A stretch of 64,000 nt of DNA from Ananas comosus (taxonomy: Eukaryota; Streptophyta; Magnoliopsida; Poales; Bromeliaceae): the NCBI RefSeq assembly GCF_001540865.1, contig NC_033622.1:15469237-15533236 (forward strand), given 5' to 3'. The notes under the pieces are model-generated. The model did not search any database and was not told the DNA's origin. It saw only the letters and a list, made by a program, of their open reading frames with translations. This document shows, in pieces, positions 34,219 to 44,779 of this stretch. The translations under genes and the position numbers were made by a program. The first letter of the stretch is position 1, and each line of letters begins with the position of its first letter.

Positions 34219-34234
34219 CTAGGGTTAGGGTTTC
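34219..34234 (-). promoter_or_regulatory. telo-box in the BRCT-RING leader
   Basis: On the coding strand this reads CGAAACCCTAACCCTAGG, a doubled telo-box (AAACCCTAA) about 30 bp upstream of the BRCT-RING start codon. Telo-boxes are common in plant promoters and leaders of replication, repair and translation genes. The site is kept in both truncated copies (about 41090 and 46145). Confidence 0.6.
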
Positions 34235-34704
34235 GCAGAGGAAGAGCGTTCGAAGCGGAGGGAACAAGGAAACAACGCGTGAGCATGAGCGAGGGAACGA
34301 AATATGCTTGGAATTCAAATTCTTCGAATTGTTTCGCTGTTTCGAGCTCGGAATTCAAAAAGGCTTGGACGCATTCTGACCCGGGCCATGAATCATCGAC
34401 CCAATATTTGTAGAGATGGCCCACTTTAACGTATAACATTTATCAAACTATGCTAATTACTGTAGCACATTGGATTATCTTATCTTATCTTAATTTTCTT
34501 TTAAATACAAAATAGTCATAAGATAATATTCATTAATTTGACCATTACAAACAACAATTAAGAAAAACTGAAACCGCGTGAACCCCGCCCAAAAAAAAAA
34601 GGAATAGAGTACTTAATCTCGGTTGCATTTAGAAATGTCAAATTCATTATGCTCGTAGCCCAAGTTTGTCCAATAACAATCAGTTTATAGTTGACAACTA
34701 ATCC

Positions 34705-34705
<1 letters not shown>

Positions 34706-34763
<58 letters not shown>

Positions 34764-35291
34764 GGCTACTATGCTATCGGAAGTACGGAGCCTTCCGTGC
34801 TTCCAGCTCGTTTTCGATGTTGCGACTTTCGAATCGTGCTCCGTTAAACTTGATCTAAAGTATTTGGAGTACCTAGAAAATAAATTTTATTATTTTTCGA
34901 TATTATTTACCTAGTGATCGAATGTGCTTAAAATCAACAAATTTCAATAATCGTAGTGTGCCGTTTGCAAGTTTAACGGTGTAGAAATATCCAAATCACG
35001 TGAAATTTTGATAGAAAATTTTTTATACTATATAAAACAAGATCAATATTTTTGATTTAAATTTTAATGTCATATTATTACATTTTATAAGATTTTTATT
35101 TTTAGCCGTTGATTTTGAGCCCCTTCGTTTACTAGGCAAATGATATCGTAAAATCATCAAATTTATTTTCTAGGTACTTCAAACATTCTAGATCAAGTTT
35201 AACGTTGCCGATCGACGATTCGAAAGTCGCAACATCAAAAACGAGCTAGAAGCACGAAAGGCACCGTGCTTCCGATAGTATAGTAGCCTCA

Positions 35292-35352
<61 letters not shown>
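34706..35352. mobile_element. foldback MITE with microsatellite ends, upstream of DUF1262-A
   Basis: The left end is (TA)n(GA)n followed by TGAGGCTACTATGCTATCGG. The right end is the exact inverse arrangement: GATAGTATAGTAGCCTCA followed by (CT)n(TA)n. Interior blocks also pair (CAGCTCGTTTTCGATGTTGCG against its reverse complement near 35235). The microsatellites therefore belong to the terminal inverted repeats. The whole element lies in the 1.36-kb divergent region between BRCT-RING and DUF1262-A. At this position block C has an AT-rich Helitron-like insert instead. Confidence 0.8.
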
Positions 35353-35495
35353 AATAAAAGAAAGCACCACATGGCATCTTTATAAAAAGTCAACGGTCAA
35401 ACGTATTATTCCAAGTCATCATGTCCAAATGAGTTGTTTCCGGGCAACCACACAGCGAATAACTAAGCAGCTCCTTACGCTCGCTCTCCTTATCA

Positions 35496-35504
35496 GAAAA
35501 AAAA
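35496..35504 (+). promoter_or_regulatory. degraded TATA position of DUF1262-A
   Basis: The sequence CTTATCAGAAAAAAAAGATG here aligns with CTTATCAGTATAAAAAGATG in copy C (TATAAAAA at 48758-48765). Copy B has TATAAATA at 42062-42069. Copy A thus lacks the TATA core that its two paralogues have. Confidence 0.6.
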
Positions 35505-35551
35505 GATGTTAACACATCAATCTAAGTATAGAAATTAAAGGGGAAATCAAA

Positions 35552-36978
35552 ATGTATGCAACAAAACCACTTTCCATATTCAAAGCTTTTCCCGAAACTG
35601 CATTTCAGCCACCTCTGGAAGGTCCCAGTTCCGGGTACCTGGTGCGCAAAGACGAAGGATCCGACGGCGGTGGCTCTGCTTGTTGCTGGGGACTTTGTGA
35701 GGGAACGAGGGTGAGGGATCTGCCTTTCCCTCAGAATAGGATCCTCACTGTCCAATACGACGAGGAACATGCGCGGGAGAACACAACTTATAGCGCGGTC
35801 GTGTTCTTCATCCCTGTACTTGACAAGCCCTTGTCTTCGAATCACTACTACGTCGTCAGCGGAAAAGGGAAGGATAAAGGGTACGTAAATTTATGTACCG
35901 ATTTTACTTTCAAATTTAACAATTTAGTCCTAAACTTCAGTTAGACGTTTAATTTCGGAGTTTTAACTATTTTGCATGATTATTAAGTCTTTGCGATAGT
36001 GTGACAAATCCTAGAAAAATGTCATGCTAGTGAATATTAATCGAATTGAGGTTAAATTTAAATAATTGAATTTGTAACTGAATCCATGTATGTATTAATT
36101 ATCGGATGTTTCATTTGTGTTTGTGATGTTGTTCTCCCAGGAAAATTTATACGTGCTCTAAAGAGGAGGACATGAGCACATGCTGCTTTTGCCGATGCAT
36201 AAATGACGTGAAGCCGAGTCCCTTTGATCACAGAAACATCTACCAACAAATGGAGATCGTGCCGAAGAAGGGGGAGTTCACCGCAAAGTCCACAGCTCCC
36301 GATGGTTTTGCGCCACGGCTGTTCAGGAGGAAGTATTGGCGAGTTTACGCGATGCAACCGGAGAACTACCGCTTAAGCGACGCGCTCGGGCTCAACATAG
36401 CCCTCAGGTTGCGTCCGCTCAATCTCGACTTCCCGATCATGGTAGAAGACACCCCGAAGTCAACCATCGGGAAGTGGTATTGCCCCTTCTTCTTCGTCAA
36501 GGAAAATCGGAGCTTCAAGGAGCAAATGAGCAATGCCATGTTCTACGAGATTTCTCTGGAGCAAATTTGGGAGCAAATATATGCCAAGGGGAATTTCTAC
36601 GGCGACTGCGCAAATGTTGTCGAGGTGAATACTAGCGTGCAGAGCAAAAGAGTTACTGTAAATGGTGAAGCTGCAGTTGAAGTAGCAGATGTTGATGGTT
36701 TCGTGTGGTTTGCAAATGATGTTTCCAGGAGAGAGAGTTTTGGGCTTAGTTTAGCTGTGTGGAATAGGATGAGATTGGAGCAGAGTAGGGAAGGGTGGGT
36801 TGATGCTGGTGAAGAGAGGGTGGAGAGGGTGGAGGAATTTGGAGGGGGATTAAATGGGTGGAAGAGGTTTGGGTGCTATGTGTTTGTGGAGAGGTATGTG
36901 TTCAAGAGAATGGATGGGAGCTTCGCTTTCACCTTTGATTTTGTGCACAACAGGAAAGTTAGGACCAAATGGGAGTGA
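35552..36978 (+). CDS. DUF1262 protein, copy A
   Basis: A plant-specific DUF1262 protein of unknown biochemical function. Two exons, 35552-35880 and 36141-36978 (388 aa). Exon 1 encodes MYATKPLSIFKAFPE, PPLEGPSSGYLVRKDEG, DLPFPQNRILTVQY and FFIPVLDKPLSSNHYYVV. Exon 2 opens with the cysteine-rich signature TCSKEEDMSTCCFCRC followed by DVKPSPFDHRNIYQQMEIVP. It later has DTPKSTIGKWYCPFFFVKEN and ends VFVERYVFKRMDGSFAFTFD..NRKVRTKWE. No signal peptide or membrane segment is seen. The 260-bp intron is the shortest of the three copies. The position corresponding to the TATA box in the other copies is degraded. It is arranged divergently with the intact BRCT-RING gene. Confidence 0.9.
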
Positions 36979-37734
36979 GGATCATTCTAAATCTACTTTG
37001 TATATATTTGATACCATTAAGTCTGTTTTCAGGGCTCTGATGTTATATATTTGTGTGTTTTATGATGAAACCATAGTGGTTATAGTAAAGTTGGTCTTTC
37101 TTGTACCAATTATTTCTACTTGTATAATGAATTTTTGATAGATTAGCACTAGTGCTCTGTTAATTTAGTGGCTAATTCGGTATTTAATAGTACGCAACTT
37201 AATTGGGGAGAAAATGCCAATATATACATTGAGTTGGAGTTTTGAATAGACCGAGTGGGCCTTGTGTGTCTCCTCTTTTAGTTTTAAGATGGTTAGCAAA
37301 GTGCAAAAAATCAAGTTGGATCTCAAAGCGCACTCAGATACCAATTAAATGACCCTAGCTAGCTAGATTACCTTCTTTTTCATTTTCTATTTCTTTTTTC
37401 CGTTACAAATTGTATTGAAATGGGGTGAAAAGTGCTTACCTTGAGTTTGGAAGTTTAGCCTTTGCATTTGGGGTCATGCCCAATCTGGACTTCGAATTTA
37501 ATGTTTTTTTGACAGACAGCTAATTAATAAATTTTTGGAACGATAAATGGTGTGCGAAGCGCTATAGTCGAGCTTTCATGATATTTATACTAATGTGCCT
37601 CAAAAGTCACTGAGAACCCGCAAGTGCCTACCCGAGGTGGAGAAAGATTCTGTAAGAGGTGACAGCAACAAATATAGAACTCAATGTAATACGTAATCTT
37701 AAAAAAAAAAAATTCTAACATCAATGTGGAGAGT
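36979..37734. other. 3' flank of DUF1262-A
   Basis: Non-coding. Most of it is repeated downstream of the other DUF1262 copies. Block B lacks the part equal to about 37240-37540, whereas block C keeps it, so this copy is the most complete version of the block. Confidence 0.6.
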
Positions 37735-38270
37735 AGACATGACAAAATTTGGTGGCGATAGAATTCAAAGAGGTAATTTATAGTCAATTCTATATCCACC
37801 ATGACGAAAAGCTATAGAGATTTAGAGTATCATTGGAAGTACGAACTTTTTTTTGGGTTGTACTTAAGAAAAGATTCCCTACCGCGGACAATCTATCCAA
37901 TAAAGGTTGGATGGAGAACTATTTTGGTGTGCTTTGTGGATTTTCTTTTAAGACGGTTGATCACATCTTCACATATTGTATTTTCAATAGATATTTTATG
38001 GTGATAGTTGGCGAAGGGGATATGAAATGGACCCTCGACGAAGATGTTGGTAAAGTTTGGAAAAGGGCGACTTCTGGAGATTGTAATAGGGAAATGGCAA
38101 TGAGAATATATTTGCTTGTAGCTTGCTAGTGAGTTATATGGACATAAAAAAAAAACTATATAATTTTCAGAAGGATCAACAATGAGTCGTTGGCAGTGGT
38201 CAATAGGGTCAAATCGCTGGCAAAGTAATGGAAGAAATTTGCGTGGACAGTCTTAGCTTGATTGGTTACA
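37735..38270 (+). mobile_element. LINE remnant with zf-RVT-like region, block A
   Basis: Frame-shifted translations read EVRTFFWVVLKKRFPTADNL and later FGVLCGFSFKTVDHIFTYC. These resemble the zinc-binding region following the reverse transcriptase of plant LINEs (usually KVKVFLWL..KKR..T.DNL..RGW and CVLCG...ET.DHLF..C). No reverse-transcriptase core is present. A second, more decayed copy is at 44780-45140. Confidence 0.65.
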
Positions 38271-38424
38271 TTCTAACAGGGTTTTGTTGAGAGTGCCCAC
38301 TGTGTTCTTTTTTTTTGTCTATTCTTGTTGGGACATTTTATTTTTCATGATCATTGCCTCACTTCTACAGCTCAATTTATATTTGCTATGAATAAAGCAG
38401 ATAGCAAATCTACTTTTCTCTCAA

Positions 38425-38439
<15 letters not shown>

Positions 38440-38496
<57 letters not shown>

Positions 38497-38705
38497 GAGC
38501 TATAAAACTCTCAAAAGCACCAATGGATGGAAAGATATAGAGTTGAGATAATGGTAGTAGGTGGGGGTTGGTGGTGGTAGATAATGATAGGTGGAATAGT
38601 GTTAGATTCAATGACTATTTGTAATCAAAGAGTAAATTTAAAGGCTAGAAACTTAGAAGCACCGAGAGATTGTATTCTCATAAAAGTATATCTGACTCAA
38701 TTATA
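38440..38705 (+). mobile_element. CTCAAAAGCACC-type MITE, copy 1
   Basis: An element of about 210 bp bounded by (TA)n(GA)n on the left and TA-rich sequence on the right. It begins GAGCTATAAAACTCTCAAAAGCACC and carries GGTGG..GGTAG motifs in the middle. It ends with an inverted terminal block (AAGCACCGAGAG...CATAAAAGTATATCTGACTC). Confidence 0.6.
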
Positions 38706-38745
38706 TATAATATATATATATATATAGATATAATATATATATATA

Positions 38746-38957
38746 GTTGAGTTAGAATACTCTCAAAAGCACAAAAAGGTTGATGCTTTTAAGTTTTAAG
38801 CCATTGGGTAGAGAGATTGTAGGATTGGATGATGGTGGTAGGCAGTGATAGGCTGGAATAGTATTTAATCAAAAGTTATTATGATCAAGGAGTAGATCCA
38901 AAAGGTAGAATCAAAAGCACCAAGGGGATGGTTCTTTAAGAGTATTCTAGCTCATTA
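38746..38957 (+). mobile_element. CTCAAAAGCACC-type MITE, copy 2
   Basis: The same family and orientation as the preceding copy (GAGTTAGAATACTCTCAAAAGCAC at the left; AAGCACCAAGGGGATGG...AGAGTATTCTAGCTC at the right). The terminal 20 bp or so are inverted repeats of each other. Confidence 0.65.
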
Positions 38958-38977
38958 TAACATTATATTATATATAT

Positions 38978-38984
<7 letters not shown>

Positions 38985-39042
<58 letters not shown>

Positions 39043-39260
39043 GATCTAAAATACTTTTAGAAGTATTACCCACTCGGTGCTTTTAAATTTCTAGCACTTG
39101 GATCTACTCCTTGATTACCAATAACTATTTGATCAAATATTATTCCATCTATCACTACCTACCACCATCATCTCAATCTTCTATTTCTCCATCCAAGAGT
39201 TAAAAACTCAAAAACACCAATCTTTTGGTGTTTTTGAGAGTATCCTAGCTCAACTATATA
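38985..39260 (-). mobile_element. CTCAAAAGCACC-type MITE, copy 3 (inverted) with (TA)n
   Basis: Preceded by a long (TA)n tract (about 38968-39038). The element (about 39040-39258) is the reverse orientation of the two copies to its left (CTACCACCATCATCTCAATC in the middle; TTTTTGAGAGTATCCTAGCTC at the right). Confidence 0.65.
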
Positions 39261-39278
39261 TATATGTATATACACACA

Positions 39279-40269
39279 GTACGGAGGCCTCCGTGCTTGT
39301 AAGTTGTTTTCGAAGATAAAACATCCAATTCAACGATCGGCTCCGTTAGGCATAATCTATGCTATTGGAACTATCTAAAAATTAAATTTTATAATTTTTC
39401 GACTTCATTTACCAAGCGATCACAAGTAGAGATGTCAACGGGTCGGATTCGGGGCGGATTTTTAAAAACCCGAACCCGAACCCCACTCCAAAACTGAGAC
39501 CCGAACGCAACGGATTTTAAAAATCCCTATCCAAATCCGAACCCGACCAAAAATCCGAAACCCGAACCCAAATCCGAACCCGAAAATTTGAATCTGAAAC
39601 ATTTTTTTTTTTTCAATATTTCAAAATATATTATATTAAATCTAAATTTTTAAAATACAAATTCAAATATAACATCAATTTTTTATATATATTATATATA
39701 ATACAAAATAAATTCAGTTTCGGGTCGAGTTCGAGTTCGGGTCGGGTACAATCAAAATCCATATCCGAATCCATATCCGTCGGATTTTTATTTTTTATAT
39801 CCATATTCTAATCCATATCCATATCCATCGGATATATCCGTTTCATTTGAGTTCGGATTCGGATAAAATTTCGAGTATCCATTTCCATTGACATCCCTAA
39901 TCACAGGGTCTCAAAAATGACTATTTTAACGGCCGATGTGGCACATTTTTAAATTCAACAGTGTATAAGTATCCAAATTAAGTGAAATTTTAATAGAAAA
40001 TTCTACTTAACATTAAGAGTAAGAACAATACTTCCGATTTGAAATTTGAATTATTTATCGTTGTTTTTTATGAGATTTTTATTTTCAACCGTTCATTTTG
40101 AGGCCACTCATTCACTAGGCAAACGAAGTTAAAAAATTCTGAAATTTGATTTCTAGATAGTTCTAATAGCGTAGATCATGTGTAACGAAACCGATTGCCG
40201 AATTAAACGTCCCATCATCGAAAACAATTTATAATTACGGAGACCTCCCTACTTTCGAAATTATAGGAG

Positions 40270-40310
<41 letters not shown>
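39279..40310. mobile_element. foldback MITE interrupted by an hAT element
   Basis: The same superfamily as 34706-35352. The left end has ACGGAGGCCTCCGTGCTTGT and TTCGACTTCATTTACCAAGCG. The right end has the inverted equivalents (CATCATCGAAAACAATT, ACGGAGACCTCCCTAC, then (CT)n(TA)n). The sequence is continuous once 39427-39899 and one 8-bp duplication are removed. A further partial copy of the right end follows at about 40440-40600. Confidence 0.75.
39427..39899. mobile_element. hAT-type MITE (Ac/Ds-like ends)
   Basis: 473 bp with inverted ends TAGAGATGTCAACGG and CCATTGACATCCCTA, close to the Ac/Ds-type terminus (TAGGGATG...). It is flanked by an 8-bp target duplication with one mismatch: ATCACAAG (39419-39426) and ATCACAGG (39900-39907). 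The interior is rich in CCGAACCCGAACC and GGATATCCG-type runs and has no coding capacity. It sits inside the foldback element. Confidence 0.85.
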
Positions 40311-40317
<7 letters not shown>

Positions 40318-40602
40318 GTATATAATATTTTAGAGAAAGGTAGCTGTTTTATTTATGCTATTTTAGATTTATTTTTAGAAATAAATCTAAAAATAAATAA
40401 CTTACAATCGGATAACTATACATTATTAGGAAATAATGTATAGTTAAAAAATTATGAAATTTGGTTTCTAGATAGTTCTAATAGCGTAGATCATGTCTAA
40501 TAAAACCGATTGCCGAATTGGACGTCCCATCATCGAAAATAACTTACAATTACGAAGGCCTCTGTACTTTCAAAATTATAGAAACCTAGCTCTATATATA
40601 TA

Positions 40603-40816
40603 GGCTGGAATACTATTAATAGTAAAATGCTCTTTTTGCTATCAAGTTTTTAATCCTTGGATTAAAAATTGTAGGATCAGAATGATATTAGTCTGTTAGA
40701 GTTGAGTGGTCCCCCTAGGGTTGAGTGGTTCCCATTAGATTATAGTATTTAATTCAATTGTTAGAAATAATTAAAAAAGTTGATCCAAAGGTTAAAAAAC
40801 TGGTAGCAACAATAAN
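40603..40816. mobile_element. GGCTGGAATACTATTAATAG-type MITE
   Basis: Runs from GGCTGGAATACTATTAATAG to AACTGGTAGCAACAATAA, with GGTTGAGTGG in the middle. It is related to the two elements at 57603-57832 and 57855-58047. It ends at the N (40816), after which sequence near 40331 (TTAGAGAAA.GTAGCTGTT) is repeated, so the junction is an assembly join. Confidence 0.6.
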
Positions 40817-40869
40817 TTAGAGAAAGATAGCTGTTATATTTATGCTATTTTAGATTTATTTTTAGAAAT

Positions 40870-41340
40870 AAATTTAATGAGTTGAAACTTGAAACGAACA
40901 GCAAACTAAATGCTGCATCAAAACAAAGCACACGATCTCTGCTCAAATTTGCAAAAAGTACGAGAAAAGACGGGATGAGAAAACTCGATATGGGGGAAAC
41001 GGAAAAAACAAAACCTTTGGGTCGGTGAGGAGAATAGTCATCTTCGAGATCGTCGGGTACCATTGTGCTACACGTTCGACCTTTTCCTCCTAGGGTTAGG
41101 GTTTCGCAGAGGAAGAGCGTTCGAAGCGGAGGGAACAAGGAAACAACGCGTGAGGATGAGCGAGGGAACGAAATATGCTTGGGATTCAAATTCTTCGAAA
41201 TGTTTCGTTGTTTCGAGCTCGGAATTCAAAAAGGCTTGGACCCATGCCGACCCGGCCCATTAAGCATCGACCCAATATTTGTAGAGATGGGCCACTTTAA
41301 CGTATAACATTTTTCAACTATGCTAATTACTATAGCACTT
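40870..41340 (-). pseudogene. truncated copy of BRCT-RING 5' end, block B
   Basis: A close copy of about 34010-34480: part of intron 1, exon 1 (here MVPDDLEDDYSPHRPKG) with its donor, the leader and the telo-box, up to the upstream region. No later exon follows; the sequence to the left is unrelated repeat DNA. It can start translation of only 16-17 family codons, so it is a decapitated duplicate preserved because it came with the DUF1262 promoter side. Confidence 0.8.
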
Positions 41341-41429
41341 TGGATTATCTTATCTTATCTAAATTTTCTTTTAAATACAAAATAGTCATGAGATAATATC
41401 CATTAATTTGACCATTATAAACAACAATT

Positions 41430-41820
41430 AAGAAAAACTGAAACCACCAACTGCCCTTAGCACAAGTGGCAAAAACTTAGTAGTTGGTATCTGATGTCTC
41501 AAATTCGAATTCTAGTTAATTCACATTTCTAACATGCTATTATCTCTCTCAAAAAAAAAAAAAAAAAAAAAANAATTGAGGAACAGTAATAGAGATCATA
41601 ATATAGAGCCCCAGATGATCAAGTTCTTGCCTAGGTATACTTAGTAATCACACAAGCAAATCAGAAGAAGGAGCTGCCCACAAATCCAGTGTTTAAGCAG
41701 ATGATCAAGGGAGGGAATATTGAAGGATATGCAAAGAGAGATCTACACACACATACACAGAGAAAGAGAGAACAAAAAAAAAAAAAAAAAAAAAAAAAGA
41801 AAGAAAGAAAAACTGAAACC
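41430..41820 (+). mobile_element. retroposed insertion with 16-bp target duplication
   Basis: The 16-mer AAGAAAAACTGAAACC stands at 41430-41445 and again at 41805-41820, while blocks A (near 34560) and C (near 46535) have it once. Between the copies are a SINE-like head (CTGCCCTTAGCACAAGTGGC, GGTATCTGATGTCTCAAATTCGAA), an N at 41573 in a poly-A tract, further sequence, and a terminal poly-A of more than 20 bases. Target duplication plus 3' poly-A indicate LINE-type retroposition. Confidence 0.8.
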
Positions 41821-42132
41821 GGGGCGTTAATTTGACCCGAATGAGTGGAATAGTAAAGCTGAAACCGCCGGGTTAATTTGACCCGAATGAGTGGAATAGT
41901 GGAATAGAGTACTTAATCTCGGTTGCATTTAGAAATGTCAAATTTGTTTTGCTTGTAGGCATTGTTTATGAAAAATCAACGGACAAACGTTTGGCTCAGA
42001 GTCATCTTATCCAAATGAGAAATCTCCGGGAAATCACACATACGCTTGCTCTCCTTTTGCGTATAAATAATTAAAAGATGTCAGCACATCTACGTAATCT
42101 AAGTAAAATTAGAAATTAGAGGGGAAATCGAT
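41821..42132 (+). promoter_or_regulatory. upstream region of DUF1262-B
   Basis: Contains a local duplication of about 50 bp (TTAATTTGACCCGAATGAGTGGAATAGT occurs twice, near 41828 and 41874). A TATA box TATAAATA at 42062-42069 lies about 65 bp before the start codon, in the position where copy C has TATAAAAA. Confidence 0.6.
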
Positions 42133-44311
42133 ATGTATACAACAAAACCACTTTCGGTACTCAAAGCTTCTCCCGGAACTGCGTCGCAGCCACCTCCGGA
42201 AGGCCCCAGTTCCGGGTACCTGGTGCGCGAAGACGAAGAATCCGATGGCGGTGACTCTGCCCGTTGCTGGGGACTTTGTGAGGGAACGAGGGTGAGGGAT
42301 CTCCCTTTCCCTCAGAATAGGATCCTCACTGTCCGATACGACGACGAACAAGGGCTGGACAGCGCAACTCATAGCGTCGTGTTCTTCATCCCTGTACTTG
42401 ACAAGCCCTTGTCTTCGAATCACTACTACGTCGTCGTCGGAAAAGGGAAGGATAAAGGGTACGTAAATTGTATGCATAATCATCTTTTATTGTGTTACTA
42501 GTGTAGTACTTCGTACTCCGTACTCCGTACAATGCGACGGATCGATATTATTGAAATAATTATCTTTTACATCATTATTGATTATCGATAATAGTTTGAA
42601 AAAATAAATTTGAAATATATATAGTCATCAAATAAATAGAAAATGATACTCTATATATGAAATAAAATATATTAATTTAAATAGTCTGAAAGAAAGACGA
42701 TCAATAATTTGATAGGAACTCTATAGAGATCAATAGCGTCGAAAATTAGATCAATCAAAGATGAAATTAATATAAAATGTTGCAAAATCCTACCAATTTG
42801 AAGTGATTTTGAACGGTGGGTGAGATTTAGCAAAAATTCTTAAGCTATTCGTAGAGAGAGAGAAAGTGGTGGTGGATAAATATTACTAACAATTCAACAA
42901 AGATAAAATAATTATATTCTCTAGAACAACTTTACAAATATTCGTGGTAGTTATGAAGAAAAATGAAGAGTTATATAGATGAGGAAGATGAAAGGACATG
43001 AGGGAGAGAAAAAAAAATGTGTGGTGTCTCCTTCGTAAATGCTCGTGGTGGCTATAGAAAAAAATAGAGAGTGACTATAAAAACGAATGGAGAGTTACAT
43101 AGAAGGAAGAGGAAGGGGCACGTGAGTTAAAAAAAAGGGATGGTATCTAAATGAGAAAAAAAATAAAGAAAAAACTTTAGAAGGAAATCATGTCACGTCA
43201 GTAAAGTTATTAGAAAATAATGTATAGTTAATAGATTAATAGATATTATGTACCGATTTTACTTTCAAATTTAACAATTTAGTTGATTTCGGAGTTTTAA
43301 CTATTTTGCATGATTATTAAGTCTTTGCGATAGTGTGACAAATCCTAGAAAATGTCATGCTAGTGAATATTAATCGAATTGAGGTTAAATTTGAATAATT
43401 GAATTTGTAACGGAACTCATGTATGTATTAATTATCGGATGTTTCGTTTATGTTTGTGATGTTGTTCTCTCAGGAAAATTCATACGTGCTCTAAAGAGGA
43501 GGACATGAGCACATGCTGTTTTTGCCAATGCATAAATGACGTGAAGCCGAGTCCCTTTGATCATAGAAACATCTACCAACAAATGGAAATCGTGCCGAAG
43601 AAGGGGAAGTTCACTGCAAAGTCCGTAGCTTCCGACGGTTTTCCGCCGCGGCTATTCAGGAAGAAGTATTGGCAAGTTTACGCGACGAAACCGGAGAACT
43701 ACTGCTTAAGCGACGCGCTCGGGCTCGACATAGCCCTCCGGTCGCGTCCGCTAAATCTCGACTTCCCGATCATGGTAGAAGACACCCCGAAGTCAGCCAT
43801 CGGGAAGTGGTATTGCCCCTTCTTTTTCGTCAAGGAAAATCGGAGCTTCAAGGAGCAAATGAGCAATGCCATGTTCTACGAGATTTCTCTGGAGCAATTT
43901 TGGGAGCAAATATATGCCAAGGGGAATTTCCACGGCGACTGCGCAAATGTTGTTGAGGTGAATAGTAGCGTGCAGAGCAAAAGAGTTACTGTAAATGGTG
44001 AAGCTGCAGTTGAAGCAGCAGATGTTGATGGTTTCGTGTCGTTTGAGAATGTTGTTTCCAGGAGAAAGAGTATTGGGCTGAGTTTAGCTGTGTGGAATAG
44101 GATGAGATTGGAGCAGAGTAGAGAAGGATGGGTTGATGCTGGTGAAGAGAAGGTGGAGAGAGTGGAGGAATTTGGAGGGGGATTAAATGGGTGGAAGAGG
44201 TTTGGGTGCTATGTGTTTGTGGAGAGGTATGTGTTCAAGAGAATGGATGGGAGCTTAGCTTTCACCTTTGATTTTGTGCACAACAGGAAAGTTAGGACCA
44301 AATGGGAGTGA
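42133..44311 (+). CDS. DUF1262 protein, copy B
   Basis: Paralogue of copy A with the same two-exon structure: 42133-42458 and 43474-44311 (387 aa, exon 2 again 838 bp). It keeps LPFPQNRILTVRY, FFIPVLDKPLSSNHYYVV, TCSKEEDMSTCCFCQC and the NRKVRTKWE end. The stretch after LTVRY (YDDEQGLDSATHSVV) is one codon shorter than, and clearly different from, the other copies. The intron is 1015 bp because of a 746-bp Helitron; without it the intron would be about 269 bp, close to copy A. The gene looks intact and has a TATA box. Confidence 0.9.
42498..43243 (-). mobile_element. non-autonomous Helitron in the DUF1262-B intron
   Basis: Read on the minus strand, the element starts A/TCTATTAATCTATTAACTATAC (TC end at 43243, preceded by host A). 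It ends CTAG/T at 42498, preceded by short palindromes (GTAC-GAA-GTAC and an imperfect CCGTCGCATTGTACGG). TC...CTAG inserted between A and T, without target duplication, is the Helitron signature. No helicase coding sequence is present. The other two DUF1262 introns lack it. Confidence 0.8.
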
Positions 44312-44779
44312 GGATCATTCTAAATCTACTTTGTATATGTTTGAAACCATTAAGTTTGTTTTCAGGGTTCTCATGTTATGTATTTGTCAGTTAGTTAGTG
44401 AAACTATAGTGGGTTTGTAAAGTTGGTTGTTTCATGTACCAATTATTTCTACTTATATAATAAATGTTTGATAAATAAGCATTACTGTCCTGTTAATTTA
44501 GTGGCTAATTTGGTATTCATTAGTATGCAACTTCTTAGGGAGAAAATACCAATATACATTGAGTTGGAGTTTTGAATAGAACGATAGATGGTGTGGGAAG
44601 CACCACAGTCGAGCTTCTACCACATTTATACCAATGTGTCTCAAAAGTGCTGAGAATCAACGAGTGCCTATCCGAGATGGAGAAAGATTCTGCAAGAGGT
44701 AACAACAACATATATAGAATTCAGTGCAAGAATATATGATCTTAAAAATTTGATTTCTAACATCAATGTGGAAAATAAA
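44312..44779. other. 3' flank of DUF1262-B
   Basis: Non-coding; aligns with 36979-37734 of block A except for a deletion equal to about 37240-37540, so the DUF1262 3' flank joins directly to the sequence preceding the LINE remnant. Confidence 0.6.
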
